Part shown: positions 7,230 to 15,709 of the stretch, piece after piece
Layout: each line of letters begins with the position of its first letter
How positions within the stretch are numbered: position 1 is the first letter of the stretch
From: CBDCXF01 sp965223755
GTDB taxonomy: Bacteria > Acidobacteriota > Thermoanaerobaculia > Multivoradales > JAHEKO01
Direction of reading: 5' to 3'
Length of the DNA stretch: 64,000 nucleotides
Assembly: GCA_965223755.1 (NCBI GenBank)
Contig: CBDCXF010000002.1
Location: 124,001-188,000, forward strand
Position numbers and translations under genes: made by a program
Notes under the pieces: generated by a model
The model's database searches: none
Told to the model about the DNA's origin: nothing
The model's input: the letters and a program-made list of their open reading frames with translations, nothing else

Positions 7230-8444
7230 ATGCGCGCAACTCAACCTCAGATCCGCTACAGAGCGCCAGCGCAACGATGGGGCCCGGAATTTCGTTGGGT
7301 TCTGGAGGCGGCCTTCGGCCGCGACTTGCCGCGAGAATGCGGGGTCTCTGCTGAGGCACTGTCCGCCGCGGCCGACCAATTCGGCCTGGCCCCGCGCATT
7401 GGAGCCCGTTGGAATCAACAGTTGCGAGAACGCCAGCCCGAACTGGCCGCTTTGTTGCGGGACAGACGTCGCGAGATCGCCGAATCCTGCCTGCGTCTGG
7501 ATAGTGGATTGGATCATCTCGATGACAAGCTGGACGAACTGGGTGTCGATGCGTTGGTACTCAAGGGAATGGCCCTTCACCGGTTGGGCTGGTTGCTCCC
7601 CGCCGGGAGGAGAATCGCAGACATCGACGTGCTTTTGGACGAAGAGGCGGCGTGGGAGCTGCAGCGCAGACTCACCGCCGAAGGCTTCGCTGCGCCGGAT
7701 TCCACCACCAGCACCAAGCATTTGCCGCCACTGACCAGCGCAACGTGGGGCGTCATCGAGATCCATACCCACTTGCAGGGGGTCGGTCTCGACGCAGCGA
7801 GCACCGAGTGGTGGAATCTAAAGCAGCACGGATTGGGGCCGCGCTTCGGCCGCCGTCTTTTCGCTCCCGATCCAGCTCTGTTGGGCGCCCACGCCGTTGC
7901 CCATTGCTGGATCACCGAAGCGCACTTGATCAGCGACCGCGTGTTCAGAATGTTCGCCGACTTGGTCGACATCAGCGAGGCGTCGCCGGACGCCGCTTGG
8001 TGGCGCAAGGCTCAAGAGTGGCTTCCGTCCTTGAGCATGGACGAGAAGAGTGCGATCGGCGGCATCATGGCGCGCTGGGCGAGAACCGGGCAGGAACGCG
8101 AATCAGGCGCGCCACACGATCTCTTCAATCCCGAGACGTGGGAGGCTGCGGAAAGGGCCATCGCCGACCACGCGCTCGCCATGGCCACCGATCGCAACTA
8201 CAAGTGGAGCGTACGCATACGCAGGCTTGAAGCCCCGACTCTAAGCGGCACTCTGGCCAACCTCAGGCGATTGCTTTGGCCGAGCAGAGCGGTTCTCGAA
8301 AGCCTGTGGCGTAGGCCGGAGCCTCTGCCTTCGCGGGCAGCCCTGCTAGTCAACTGGTTCAGCCACACCACGCGGTCGGCGACTCGGTTCTTATGGGGAA
8401 GGATGCGAACCGGGTTGGCGCTTCTAAAAACCAAGCGTACTTAG
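7230..8444 (+). CDS. Nucleotidyltransferase-fold family protein (NTP_transf_5-like)
   Basis: 404 residues from the ATG at 7230; an in-frame TTG at 7188 would add 14 residues, and neither has a strong ribosome-binding site. The diagnostic part is residues roughly 100-165: LDELGVDALVLKGMALHRLGW followed by RRIADIDVLLDEE, the K-G and D-x-D pattern of the NTP_transf_5 family. After it comes an EIHTHLQG-like strand and a mostly helical C-terminal half. Such proteins occur beside PqqD-like chaperones and HprK-like kinases in RiPP and lasso-peptide settings, where their role is poorly defined. No lasso protease or cyclase is visible here. It is convergent with the histidine kinase that follows (22-bp gap). 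Confidence 0.82.
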   Translation: MRATQPQIRYRAPAQRWGPEFRWVLEAAFGRDLPRECGVSAEALSAAADQFGLAPRIGARWNQQLRERQPELAALLRDRRREIAESCLRLDSGLDHLDDKLDELGVDALVLKGMALHRLGWLLPAGRRIADIDVLLDEEAAWELQRRLTAEGFAAPDSTTSTKHLPPLTSATWGVIEIHTHLQGVGLDAASTEWWNLKQHGLGPRFGRRLFAPDPALLGAHAVAHCWITEAHLISDRVFRMFADLVDISEASPDAAWWRKAQEWLPSLSMDEKSAIGGIMARWARTGQERESGAPHDLFNPETWEAAERAIADHALAMATDRNYKWSVRIRRLEAPTLSGTLANLRRLLWPSRAVLESLWRRPEPLPSRAALLVNWFSHTTRSATRFLWGRMRTGLALLKTKRT

Positions 8445-8466
8445 ACCGCTCCCCGATCTCGAAACG

Positions 8467-10041
8467 CTATGGCGCCGGGGACCGACGCGAAGAGCTCCAG
8501 CGCACCACCAGATCTGCGCCGACCGGCTCTCGGTTGCGCGCCTCCACGCTCCCTCCCAACGCCTCCACCACCGTTCTCACGATCGACAGACCCAACCCAG
8601 TGTGCTCGGCTTTGCCGCCACCATCGGGTCGATAGGAGAAGAAGCGATCGAACACACGCGAGAGATTCTCGGACTCAAACCCAGGACCCTCATCCCAAAC
8701 GACGATCGTAGGCTGGCCGTTTCGGGTCTCAACTCGCACTCCCACGCGCTTGTCCTTAGAGGTCAAGCTGGCTGCGTTGTCGATCAGATTCTCGAGCACT
8801 TGAACGACCCGCTCGGGTGGCGCTTCGATCCATCGCGGCGCATCCTCGGTGCCCTGCAAGTCGATGTTGCGTCCGTGGCGGATGCGCGAGCCGGCAACAG
8901 CCTCTTCAACCAACCGGTTGAGATCGAGAACTTCAGTGGGCTCTTCCTCGAGGCGAGCGTCGATCAGCGAAATCTCGCGCACGGCCGAAATCATGCGCTC
9001 CATGCGAGCCACTTCGCGCTGGATGAGATGTAGCAGCCGGTCGCGGTCCGCCTGTTCTTCGACTTCGCCGAGCAGTTCGCTAGCGTTGCGCACCGAGGCC
9101 AGCGGGTTCTTGAGTTCGTGGGCCACGTCGGTGGCAAAGGACTCAACGAAGTCAACATGGTGGCTCAGGCGTCTCGTCAGTTCGGCAAGCGCTCGACTCA
9201 GATCACCGATTTCATCGGCTCGGTCGAGCCCGCGCAGTTGGCCGCGGGGTCGGCCGCGGTGGTCGACGAGTTCCACGGCGTCCCGGCGCAGTTGCTCCAG
9301 AGGACGCACCAGTGAAGCCGCCAGGATCAAGCTGAGAACGGCGGCGACGGCCAAAGACAACAAAAAGACGCCGAACATTCCCAGCCGCACTTGGTAAAGA
9401 GAAGCCAGGATTCTTACCGTCGATTGCGACGCCACCACCGCTCCGACGACCCGGTCTTCGCCGCGAATCGGCAGCGCTGAATAGAGGGTCAACGAACGCT
9501 GACCGCCGGCGGAAGCCCGCGTTGCGGCCCCATAACGGCCGGCAAGTGCTTCGCGCACTTCCCTGGTCATCCAAGTGCCCGGCGGCGGCAACGCCGAGGG
9601 CTCGGGCACCGCGCGCAACCCAAACAGCGCTCTCTTGGCCTCGACCACCAGCGCACCCAAGCGGTAGAGAAAGCGGTCCCGCACATCTACCTCTCCAGCC
9701 CCGTCACTCACCTCGTCCTCGGAACCCTGTGGTGCCAAAACGGCAGTGTCGGCGACGATCTTGCCGGTCGGCAACACTACGCGCAGCCGGGCCTCGACGC
9801 GGCCGCCCAATCGACGCAAAAGAGCCTGCGCTCGATCGGCATCGAGTTCGTCACTACCACCGAGGGCGGCGGCGGCGAGCCGAGCCTGTTGCACCATCGA
9901 CCGCTCCTGTTGCTCGAGCAGGACTTTCTCGTAAGCCTCCAGAGACAACAGTCCCGCCAGTGGCACAAAAACGAGAAGCGAGTTGAGCGCCAGAATTTTG
10001 ACCAGCAAAGGCCATCCGCGAGCGCGGAACCGACGGCTCAC
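8467..10041 (-). CDS. ChvG-like membrane sensor histidine kinase
   Basis: 524 residues, GTG start overlapping the response-regulator stop by 4 bp (translational coupling). Order: TM1 (about 12-34), extracytoplasmic sensor (35-215) containing the LRVVLPTGKIVADTA and WMTREVREALAG segments seen in ChvG/ExoS-type sensors, TM2 (218-244), HAMP, dimerisation helix with His308 in FATDVAHELKNPLAS, N-box ENLIDNAAS, G-boxes VWDEGPGF and TGLGLSIVRTV. It should autophosphorylate and pass phosphate to the adjacent OmpR-type regulator. In Alphaproteobacteria ChvG senses acid or envelope stress; the signal here is unknown. Assignment to the ChvG type is by resemblance of both partners, not by a search. Confidence 0.92.
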   Translation of the reverse strand: MSRRFRARGWPLLVKILALNSLLVFVPLAGLLSLEAYEKVLLEQQERSMVQQARLAAAALGGSDELDADRAQALLRRLGGRVEARLRVVLPTGKIVADTAVLAPQGSEDEVSDGAGEVDVRDRFLYRLGALVVEAKRALFGLRAVPEPSALPPPGTWMTREVREALAGRYGAATRASAGGQRSLTLYSALPIRGEDRVVGAVVASQSTVRILASLYQVRLGMFGVFLLSLAVAAVLSLILAASLVRPLEQLRRDAVELVDHRGRPRGQLRGLDRADEIGDLSRALAELTRRLSHHVDFVESFATDVAHELKNPLASVRNASELLGEVEEQADRDRLLHLIQREVARMERMISAVREISLIDARLEEEPTEVLDLNRLVEEAVAGSRIRHGRNIDLQGTEDAPRWIEAPPERVVQVLENLIDNAASLTSKDKRVGVRVETRNGQPTIVVWDEGPGFESENLSRVFDRFFSYRPDGGGKAEHTGLGLSIVRTVVEALGGSVEARNREPVGADLVVRWSSSRRSPAP

Positions 10042-10754
10042 GCGGCTTGCGGTTCCCGGTAGCGGTAGCCGAGACCATGCACGGTTTCGATGCCGTCAAA
10101 GCCGGGGTCGACTTGCGCGAACTTGCGACGGATGCGCTTGATGTGGCTGTCGATCGTTCGCTCGCTGACGTAGACATCGTAGGGATAGCCCTCACGCATG
10201 AGTTGCTCGCGCGTCTTGACGTGACCGGGGCGCCGAGCCATGGAAAGCAGCATCAAGAACTCGGTCACCGTGAGCTGAACCTGGTCATCTCCCCAACGGA
10301 CGGTGTAGCGATCGAGGTCGAGAGCGAGACGGTCCACGTGCACCGCCTGGGCGGGTTCCGGTTCCGCGTCCGCCAGAGCAAGACGGCGAAACAACACCCG
10401 CACTCGGGCTTCGAGTTCGCGCATGGAAAACGGTTTGACCAAGTAGTCGTCAGCTCCCAGTTCGAGCCCCAAGACTTTGTCCAGTTCGTCGTCCTTCGAG
10501 GTCAGAAAGAGGATCGGCAGGCGCGCGGAGAGCTGCCGCAGGCGGCGGCACAGCTCGAGTCCGTCCATGCGCGGCATCAGGATGTCGAGAATGGCGACAT
10601 CAGGGAGCCGAGTTTCAAAGGCCTCCCAAGCGTCTTTGCCGTCGCTATAGGTTCTAACCGTGTAGCCGTTGCGTTCCAGCGCCAGACCAACCGTTTCCAG
10701 GATGCTGGGCTCATCATCGACCAGCGCTACGGTTCCGTGGCTGAGTGTGCTCAT
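10038..10754 (-). CDS. OmpR/PhoB-family response regulator (ChvI-like)
   Basis: 238 residues. The ATG at 10754 has GAGGAGG upstream; an earlier in-frame GTG (10799) is less likely. Receiver domain: acidic pair DD at 13-14, phospho-acceptor Asp57 in ILDILMPRMDG, LTSKDDELDKVLGLELGADDYLVKPFS with the conserved Lys. C-terminal winged helix: LTVTEFLMLLSMARRPGHVKTREQLM and YVSERTIDSHIKRIRRKF, which resembles ChvI. It is coupled to the histidine kinase downstream. The divergent membrane-protein genes (start 10906) share its promoter region and are plausible targets. Confidence 0.94.
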   Translation of the reverse strand: MSTLSHGTVALVDDEPSILETVGLALERNGYTVRTYSDGKDAWEAFETRLPDVAILDILMPRMDGLELCRRLRQLSARLPILFLTSKDDELDKVLGLELGADDYLVKPFSMRELEARVRVLFRRLALADAEPEPAQAVHVDRLALDLDRYTVRWGDDQVQLTVTEFLMLLSMARRPGHVKTREQLMREGYPYDVYVSERTIDSHIKRIRRKFAQVDPGFDGIETVHGLGYRYREPQAA

Positions 10755-10905
10755 CGTTGCCTCCTCGACTCCAACCGTCGGCAGCGCCTCAGAGTGCACA
10801 TTTCAGACCGGACCCGCAACCAGGTCAAGTGTGCCGCGGAATTGCCACACGACGCCCGCAACTCTCCCCGTGGGGTCCAAGCCACGGTCATGTCGGCGTA
10901 CTGAA

Positions 10906-11619
10906 ATGCCGTTGATGAGGCGCTCCGCCGTACTCGACCCACCGTTGGATGCCTGGCCCGCGATCGGGCGCGCCAGCGCCACTGCTTGGCGCCGGACGCT
11001 TAACCTCCTCGTCCTCGGCGCGCTTGCGGCCGCACCCTACGGAGCCGCTATGGGGTCGTGGCACGGTGGGCGCCTCGCCATTTACGCCGCCATCAAGCTG
11101 CCCGCCTTGTTGATCTTGACCTGGTGCTTGGTTCTGCCGTTCGGTTGGACGCTGAGTAAGGCGGCCGGCTCTCAGCTCTCCATCGCGGATCTCGCGTTGA
11201 TGAGCGCCCACCCGATTCTCGGGGCTGGGGTGGCCCTGATCGCACTGGTGCCAGTCAATCTCCTGTTCACGGCTTCAACTCCCAGTCCCGACCCGTCGCG
11301 CCCGGCAACCCACAACCTTCTCTACGTCCTGCATGTCGTGGTCGTCGCGGCGAGCGGGTTGCTCGCGACAGGATCTCTGCACCGCGTTCTGCGCGAGGAC
11401 CTCGGCACCGTCGGTTCGCGCGTGGATTTGGGCTCGTTGGTGCACAAAGGCTGGCTGGCGATCTTTGCCTTCGTCGCCGGGGAATTGGGCTGGGCGTTGC
11501 GCCCTTTTGTCGGCAATCCCTACCAGCCGATTTCCTTTCTTCGCCGAGATGCCTTCGATGGCAACGTCTACGAGTTCATCGTTACCGACATTGTTCCCCA
11601 CTTCCTGAATTCATTTTGA
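10906..11619 (+). CDS. Polytopic inner-membrane protein
   Basis: 237 residues from the ATG at 10906 (ATG 10915 also possible; no clear ribosome-binding site). About six hydrophobic segments are visible. The motif AAIKLPALLILTWCLVLPFG, followed by a QLSIADLA segment, recurs in altered form in the next gene, so the two are related. No enzymatic motif is visible. The gene is divergent from the ChvG/ChvI-like pair and is followed 15 bp later by the second membrane protein. It was not recognised to a named family; a Yip1-like membrane fold is possible but not demonstrated. Confidence 0.8.
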   Translation: MPLMRRSAVLDPPLDAWPAIGRASATAWRRTLNLLVLGALAAAPYGAAMGSWHGGRLAIYAAIKLPALLILTWCLVLPFGWTLSKAAGSQLSIADLALMSAHPILGAGVALIALVPVNLLFTASTPSPDPSRPATHNLLYVLHVVVVAASGLLATGSLHRVLREDLGTVGSRVDLGSLVHKGWLAIFAFVAGELGWALRPFVGNPYQPISFLRRDAFDGNVYEFIVTDIVPHFLNSF

Positions 11620-11634
11620 AGGAAGGAGACGCCC

Positions 11635-12255
11635 ATGACCCCACTTCTCGAAAACGCCTCGATCTGCGCAGGTACATTGTTCGACCACAGCGTCGAAAGG
11701 AAAGTATCGACCCCAACACTCATGGCGTGGAGCCTGGGAATTATTGGCTTCGGCTTCGCACTGGGCACCTACGCCGGACTCGGTGAAGCTTGGCTGGCGG
11801 CGTGGAAGCTGCCTGTGGTCGTTTTGCTCTCGGTGGCCATCACCCTGCCCAGCCTGGCGGTGTTCTCAGCCCTCACCGGAGGGCGGTTCTCAATTCGCAG
11901 CTCGGTCTACGTTGCGGCTCTGACCATGGCCCTCGGCGGCGCTTTGCTCTTAGCCTTGGCTCCGGTGATGTGGCCGTTCGCCGCCTCAAGCTGGTACCTG
12001 GGTTGGTCGGTCGTGGTCTCCTTGGGTTTGGGGGTCGTCGGACTCGCCGTTGCCGGAGCGCGCGTCAGCACCGTCGTCGGAGCGGGTAAAAAAGGCTATG
12101 GATTGTGGTTGCTGCTCTTGATTCCAGTGATCCTGCAAATGACGACCACGCTGAGACCGATTGTTGTACGCGACGCGCCCCGAGGTTCGGAACGCATGTT
12201 CTTTTTGGAGCACTTTGCCAAAGCAGCGGAGTTCCGCGCCGGCGCCCCCGACTAG
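11635..12255 (+). CDS. Polytopic membrane protein, paralogue of upstream gene
   Basis: 206 residues; ATG at 11635 with AAGGAGA upstream. About six hydrophobic segments. WKLPVVVLLSVAITLPSLAVF and GGRFSIRSSVYV line up with the KLPALLILTWCLVLPFG and QLSIADLA region of the preceding protein, which supports a duplicated pair that may work together in the membrane. The TAG stop (12253-12255) lies inside ACTAGT, the target site of the adjacent IS481-type element. The insertion therefore left this gene's coding sequence complete but removed its native downstream region. Confidence 0.82.
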   Translation: MTPLLENASICAGTLFDHSVERKVSTPTLMAWSLGIIGFGFALGTYAGLGEAWLAAWKLPVVVLLSVAITLPSLAVFSALTGGRFSIRSSVYVAALTMALGGALLLALAPVMWPFAASSWYLGWSVVVSLGLGVVGLAVAGARVSTVVGAGKKGYGLWLLLLIPVILQMTTTLRPIVVRDAPRGSERMFFLEHFAKAAEFRAGAPD

Positions 12256-12256
12256 T

Positions 12257-13302
12257 TGTGTTGTCTCACCACGTTGTTCAGTAAAAGGAGTTGTCCATCC
12301 GAGTTTCTTCGGAGAAGCTGATTGGGAAGTAACCGATCAGCACCCAAAGGAGAACCCGGATGGACATTCATGAGAATGCACGAAGCTGCCCACGAAGTCG
12401 AGCCCTGCTAGTGCGTCGAGTCCTTGAGGAGGGATGGACGGTGCGAGAGGCCGCTGAGGCCCAGGGCCTCAGCGAGCGATCAGCCTATCGCTGGTTGGCC
12501 CGCTTTCGAGCCGAGGGTACGCCTGGGCTCAAGGACCGCTCGTCTCGGCCTCACCGGATACCGACCAGGACCCCAGAGGCGATCGTGCACAAGCTCATTG
12601 AGCTGCGTTGTCAGCGCTTGACCGGCAGTGAGATCGCCGCTCGTCTGGGCTTACCGCGCTCGACGGTAGGGAGGATCCTTAAGCGTGCAGGGCTGGGCCG
12701 GTTGGCTTCGCTTGAGGCTCCTGAGCCGGTGCGCCGCTATGAGAAGCAGTTTCCGGGCGAGCTGATCCATCTGGATATCAAGAAGCTGGCGGCAATCCGC
12801 AAGGTCGGCCACCGGGTCACTGGCAACCGGCGCGACTGCACTCCTGGGGCCGGATGGGAGTTTGTTCACGTCTGTGTGGATGACCGCTCACGCCTGGCCT
12901 ATGTCGAAGTGTTACCGGATGAACGGCAGGGCTCAGCCATCGCGTTCTTACGTCGTGCTGTGGCCTGGTTTGCCAGCAAAGGGATCCAGGTCCGGGCGGT
13001 GATGACCGACAACGGCCCTTGCTACATTGCCAAGCGCTTTGTCGCTACCTGCAAAGATCTCGGCCTGGGCATCATCAGAACACGCCCATACCGACCCCGC
13101 ACCAATGGCAAGGCCGAGCGCTTTATCCAGACCCTGATGCGGGAATGGGCCTACCGATGGGTCCACCAAGACTCCCGACAGCGTAGCGTGCGACTCAAGC
13201 TATACCTCCACTTCTACAATTTCCACCGTCAGCACATGAGTCTTGATGGATTGCCGCCAATCAGTAGGATCACTCACCTGAACAACGTGCTGAGAATGCA
13301 CA
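12257..13302 (+). mobile_element. IS481-family insertion sequence with terminal inverted repeats and target duplication
   Basis: 1046 bp. The left end 12257-12281 (TGTGTTGTCTCACC...) and the right end 13278-13302 match as inverted repeats in 21 of 25 positions, both starting TGTG. The direct repeat ACTAGT flanks it at 12251-12256 and 13303-13308. IS481 of Bordetella is known to insert at NCTAGN with 6-bp duplication, which agrees. One transposase gene is carried. The element looks intact and recent. Confidence 0.95.
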
Positions 13303-13307
13303 ACTAG
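12360..13307 (+). CDS. IS481-family transposase
   Basis: 315 residues; ATG at 12360 with AAAGGAG upstream. N-terminal helix-turn-helix (EGWTVREAAEAQGLSERSAYRWLARF), a second HTH (SEIAARLGLPRSTVGRILKRAGL), then the DDE integrase core: LIHLDIKKLAAI (first Asp), VMTDNGPCY (second Asp), RPRTNGKAERFIQTL (Glu). All three catalytic residues are present and the frame is open, so the enzyme should be active. The TAG stop (13305-13307) is not in the element; it is supplied by the duplicated target ACTAGT. Because IS481-type targets always contain CTAG in this phase, every such insertion would provide the stop. Confidence 0.96.
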   Translation: MDIHENARSCPRSRALLVRRVLEEGWTVREAAEAQGLSERSAYRWLARFRAEGTPGLKDRSSRPHRIPTRTPEAIVHKLIELRCQRLTGSEIAARLGLPRSTVGRILKRAGLGRLASLEAPEPVRRYEKQFPGELIHLDIKKLAAIRKVGHRVTGNRRDCTPGAGWEFVHVCVDDRSRLAYVEVLPDERQGSAIAFLRRAVAWFASKGIQVRAVMTDNGPCYIAKRFVATCKDLGLGIIRTRPYRPRTNGKAERFIQTLMREWAYRWVHQDSRQRSVRLKLYLHFYNFHRQHMSLDGLPPISRITHLNNVLRMHN

Positions 13308-13442
13308 TCATTCTCGTCATTCTCGCCAGATTCGTTTGACGCCTGGGCGCAAGACAATCACAATGGAGCGATCAGGAGTCAGCGGGGGGCTCCCTTGCTT
13401 TGAATCGCGCGGCAATCGCTGCCCGATATTTATGGAGGAACC

Positions 13443-13691
13443 GTGGGCGACACACTCTCGCACCGGCAAGACAAGCAGCATATACGCGGGTCAACGGCCA
13501 GTGAACGGAAGAAGACACCACTGCAGGCGAAGTGCAGTTACTGCTTCAAGACGGTCGCCGTGCCGCAGGGAAAACACCATCTACTGGCTCGGTGCCCTCA
13601 CTGCCGTGAAGAGTTCCAGGTTGTGAGTGAGGAGACCAGTCGGCTGGCGCAGGAGTACTTGCGTTCTATCGCCCGGCAAGTACCGGACTGA
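13443..13691 (+). CDS. Small zinc-ribbon-like protein
   Basis: 82 residues; GTG at 13443 with GGAGGA upstream at good spacing. Residues 30-57 hold two CxxC knuckles, CSYCFKTV and CPHCREEF, separated by about 18 residues, the layout of a zinc ribbon (MJ0042/FmdB-like). The N-terminus is polar and basic; the C-terminus is helical. No enzymatic domain. It converges with rsfS. It is a plausible real gene, but short and unassigned. Confidence 0.6.
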   Translation: MGDTLSHRQDKQHIRGSTASERKKTPLQAKCSYCFKTVAVPQGKHHLLARCPHCREEFQVVSEETSRLAQEYLRSIARQVPD

Positions 13692-13704
13692 GCCGACCGT
13701 CGCC

Positions 13705-14085
13705 TCAAGAGGCGACGCTGAGAGTCGCAGAGGTGACGTCGGGGGCGTCGCCCCACATGCCCTCAAGACGGTAGTAGTCGCGCGCCTCGGCGTCGAATAC
13801 ATGCACTAAGAAATGGCCGAAGTCGACCAAGACCCAGGCCGCGTGATCGTATCCCTCGATCGCCAAAGGCTTGGTTGACGCGACACGCAGGCGATCCACA
13901 ACCTCATCGGTGAGAGCCTGTACTTGTCTTCGGTTAGTGCCGGCGCAGATGACGAAGTAGTCGGTAAAGTCGCTGACCTCGCTCAGGTCCATGACCCGTA
14001 CGTTGTCGCCTTGTTTGTCGATCAGAGCCGCCGCCGCCAGTCGAACTTCTTGGGGGACGGCGCGCTCTATGGGCTGGGGCTTCAT
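13705..14085 (-). CDS. rsfS: Ribosome silencing factor RsfS
   Basis: 126 residues. RsfS binds L14 on the large subunit and blocks 30S joining when nutrients are limiting. Seen: AAAALIDKQGDNVRVMDLSEVSDFTDYFVICAGTNRRQVQAL and the conserved GYDHAAWVLVDFGHFLVHVF, both diagnostic. The start overlaps the nadD stop by 4 bp. It is the last gene of the rplU-rpmA-obgE-nadD-rsfS cluster, the conserved placement of rsfS next to nadD. Confidence 0.96.
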   Translation of the reverse strand: MKPQPIERAVPQEVRLAAAALIDKQGDNVRVMDLSEVSDFTDYFVICAGTNRRQVQALTDEVVDRLRVASTKPLAIEGYDHAAWVLVDFGHFLVHVFDAEARDYYRLEGMWGDAPDVTSATLSVAS

Positions 14086-14675
14086 ATATAGAGGGAATAC
14101 TTGCGTGCGTACTCTAGCACTCGCGGGTGCAGATCGGTGGGTTCCGACCCTGCCCCAAGTTGAGCGCGAATTTCAGTGGAAGACACGTTTACAGGCTTGT
14201 TTTCGATCCACGAGATTCGCTGTGCGCCTTCTCGCGCGACTTCGCTCGGAACCTCACCGAACTCCGGACAGTCACCGCACGGCCGCGAAAAGACCAGAAT
14301 CTCGAAAGCCAGCAGATCCTGCCAGCGTCGCCAGGTGGTCAATTGCGCCAGCGAATCTCCGCCGATCAAAAGTACCCAGTCGGTGTCCGGATGTTGATCG
14401 CGCAGACCTTCCATCGTGTCGATGGTGTAGCTGGCCCGATCCTGGCGCAGCTCACGGGATGAGACCGTGGCCCAGTCGAGATCCAAGAGCGCCAGCTCGG
14501 CCATCACGTAGCGGCGCCATGCCGGCGCCAGGTGAGTTGCATCTTTGTGTGGCGGAATGGCGGTCGGCACGAACAGCACCAGATCCAAACTCCCCGCTTC
14601 GCGGGCGAAGTCGGCGATTTCGACGTGAGCCCGGTGGATGGGATTGAAGGTGCCTCCTAAAACGCCGACTCTCAT
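14082..14675 (-). CDS. nadD: Nicotinate-nucleotide adenylyltransferase
   Basis: 197 residues from the ATG at 14675, which overlaps the obgE stop (ATGA). Makes deamido-NAD from nicotinate mononucleotide and ATP. Seen: GVLGGTFNPIHRAHVEIADFA with the G-x-F/Y and HxGH-like nucleotidyl-transfer motif (here HRAH), FVPTAIPPHKD, LIGGDSLAQLTTWRRWQ, and the late ISSTEIRAQL-type motif (VSSTEIRAQL). Length is typical. A longer in-frame start at 14714 lies inside obgE and is unlikely. Confidence 0.96.
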   Translation of the reverse strand: MRVGVLGGTFNPIHRAHVEIADFAREAGSLDLVLFVPTAIPPHKDATHLAPAWRRYVMAELALLDLDWATVSSRELRQDRASYTIDTMEGLRDQHPDTDWVLLIGGDSLAQLTTWRRWQDLLAFEILVFSRPCGDCPEFGEVPSEVAREGAQRISWIENKPVNVSSTEIRAQLGAGSEPTDLHPRVLEYARKYSLYI

Positions 14676-15679
14676 TCCTCTTCTTCCGCCTCGGCCAGAG
14701 TATCGCCAATCCAATTGAGCAATCGATCGAGCCCGTCGCCACGCACGGCGCTAATCTCCAGCAGCGGCAGTTCCCGGCTGGCCGCGGCCGCCTTTAACTG
14801 CTCGCGGCGCTCCTCGTCGGCGACGTCCAACTTGCTTCCAACCAAGATCCGCGGCCGCTCCAGGAGGCTGGAGTCGAAGGCTCGCAATTCCTGCTCGATG
14901 GTCTGCAAGGACTCTTCGACACCTTCGTCGCTCTGCGTGAGCTCTACAAGATGCACCAAGACTCGGCAGCGCTCGACATGGCGAAGAAACTGATGACCGA
15001 GGCCAGCCCCTTGGGCGGCACCAGCAATCAGACCCGGCAGATCGGCAACCACAAAGGGGTCGTCGACGCCGAGTTCGACGGCGCCCAGTTGCGGAACTAA
15101 GGTCGTGAATGGGTAATCAGCGATCTTGGGACGCGCCGCCGAAATGCGCGAAATCAGAGTCGACTTGCCGGCGTTCGGTAGGCCGACCAGCCCCGCATCC
15201 GCGAGCAGCTTGAGCTCCAGGCGTAGCGAGCGCTCCTCTCCCTCGGTCCCCGGCTGGGCGTAGCGGGGCGCCTGTTGAGTCGAAGTGGCAAAGCGTGCGT
15301 TGCCCTTGCCTCCAATCCCGCCTTTGGCGATCACCAGCCGTTCACCGGTCTCTCGGATTTCACCCAGCGGCTGATTGGAATCGCGGTCCAAGACAATCGT
15401 ACCCAGTGGCACCCGGACCTCGGTATCGGTTCCGGAGCGGCCGGTTTTGTTGGAGCCCTCGCCGGGCCGCCCTTTTTCGGCCGCGAATCGGGTCTGATGG
15501 CGAAACGGATAGAGAGTGTTGAGATTGTGGTCGCCAACGAGAACGACGGAACCACCGTGACCGCCGTCGCCTCCCGCAGGCCCTCCTTTGGGCACGAACT
15601 TCTCACGCCGAAAGGCGACACAGCCCGCCCCGCCGTGGCCACCCACCACGTGGATTACGGCTTCGTCGATGAAGTGCAA
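14672..15679 (-). CDS. obgE: GTPase Obg/CgtA
   Basis: 335 residues. N-terminal glycine-rich Obg fold (HVVGGHGGAGCVAFRREKFVPKGGPAGGDGGHGG), then the G domain: G1 GLPNAGKST, G2 with YPFTTLVP, G3 DLPGLIAGA, G4-like GSKLDV, G5 SAVRGDG. Obg couples ribosome assembly to cell state. It follows rpmA in the usual order. An 82-bp gap with a tandem repeat separates it from rpmA. The C-terminus is short and acidic (EAEEEE). Confidence 0.97.
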   Translation of the reverse strand: MHFIDEAVIHVVGGHGGAGCVAFRREKFVPKGGPAGGDGGHGGSVVLVGDHNLNTLYPFRHQTRFAAEKGRPGEGSNKTGRSGTDTEVRVPLGTIVLDRDSNQPLGEIRETGERLVIAKGGIGGKGNARFATSTQQAPRYAQPGTEGEERSLRLELKLLADAGLVGLPNAGKSTLISRISAARPKIADYPFTTLVPQLGAVELGVDDPFVVADLPGLIAGAAQGAGLGHQFLRHVERCRVLVHLVELTQSDEGVEESLQTIEQELRAFDSSLLERPRILVGSKLDVADEERREQLKAAAASRELPLLEISAVRGDGLDRLLNWIGDTLAEAEEEE

Positions 15680-15709
15680 CTTATTTGTCGGAGTCGGCCC
15701 GCGATCGAA

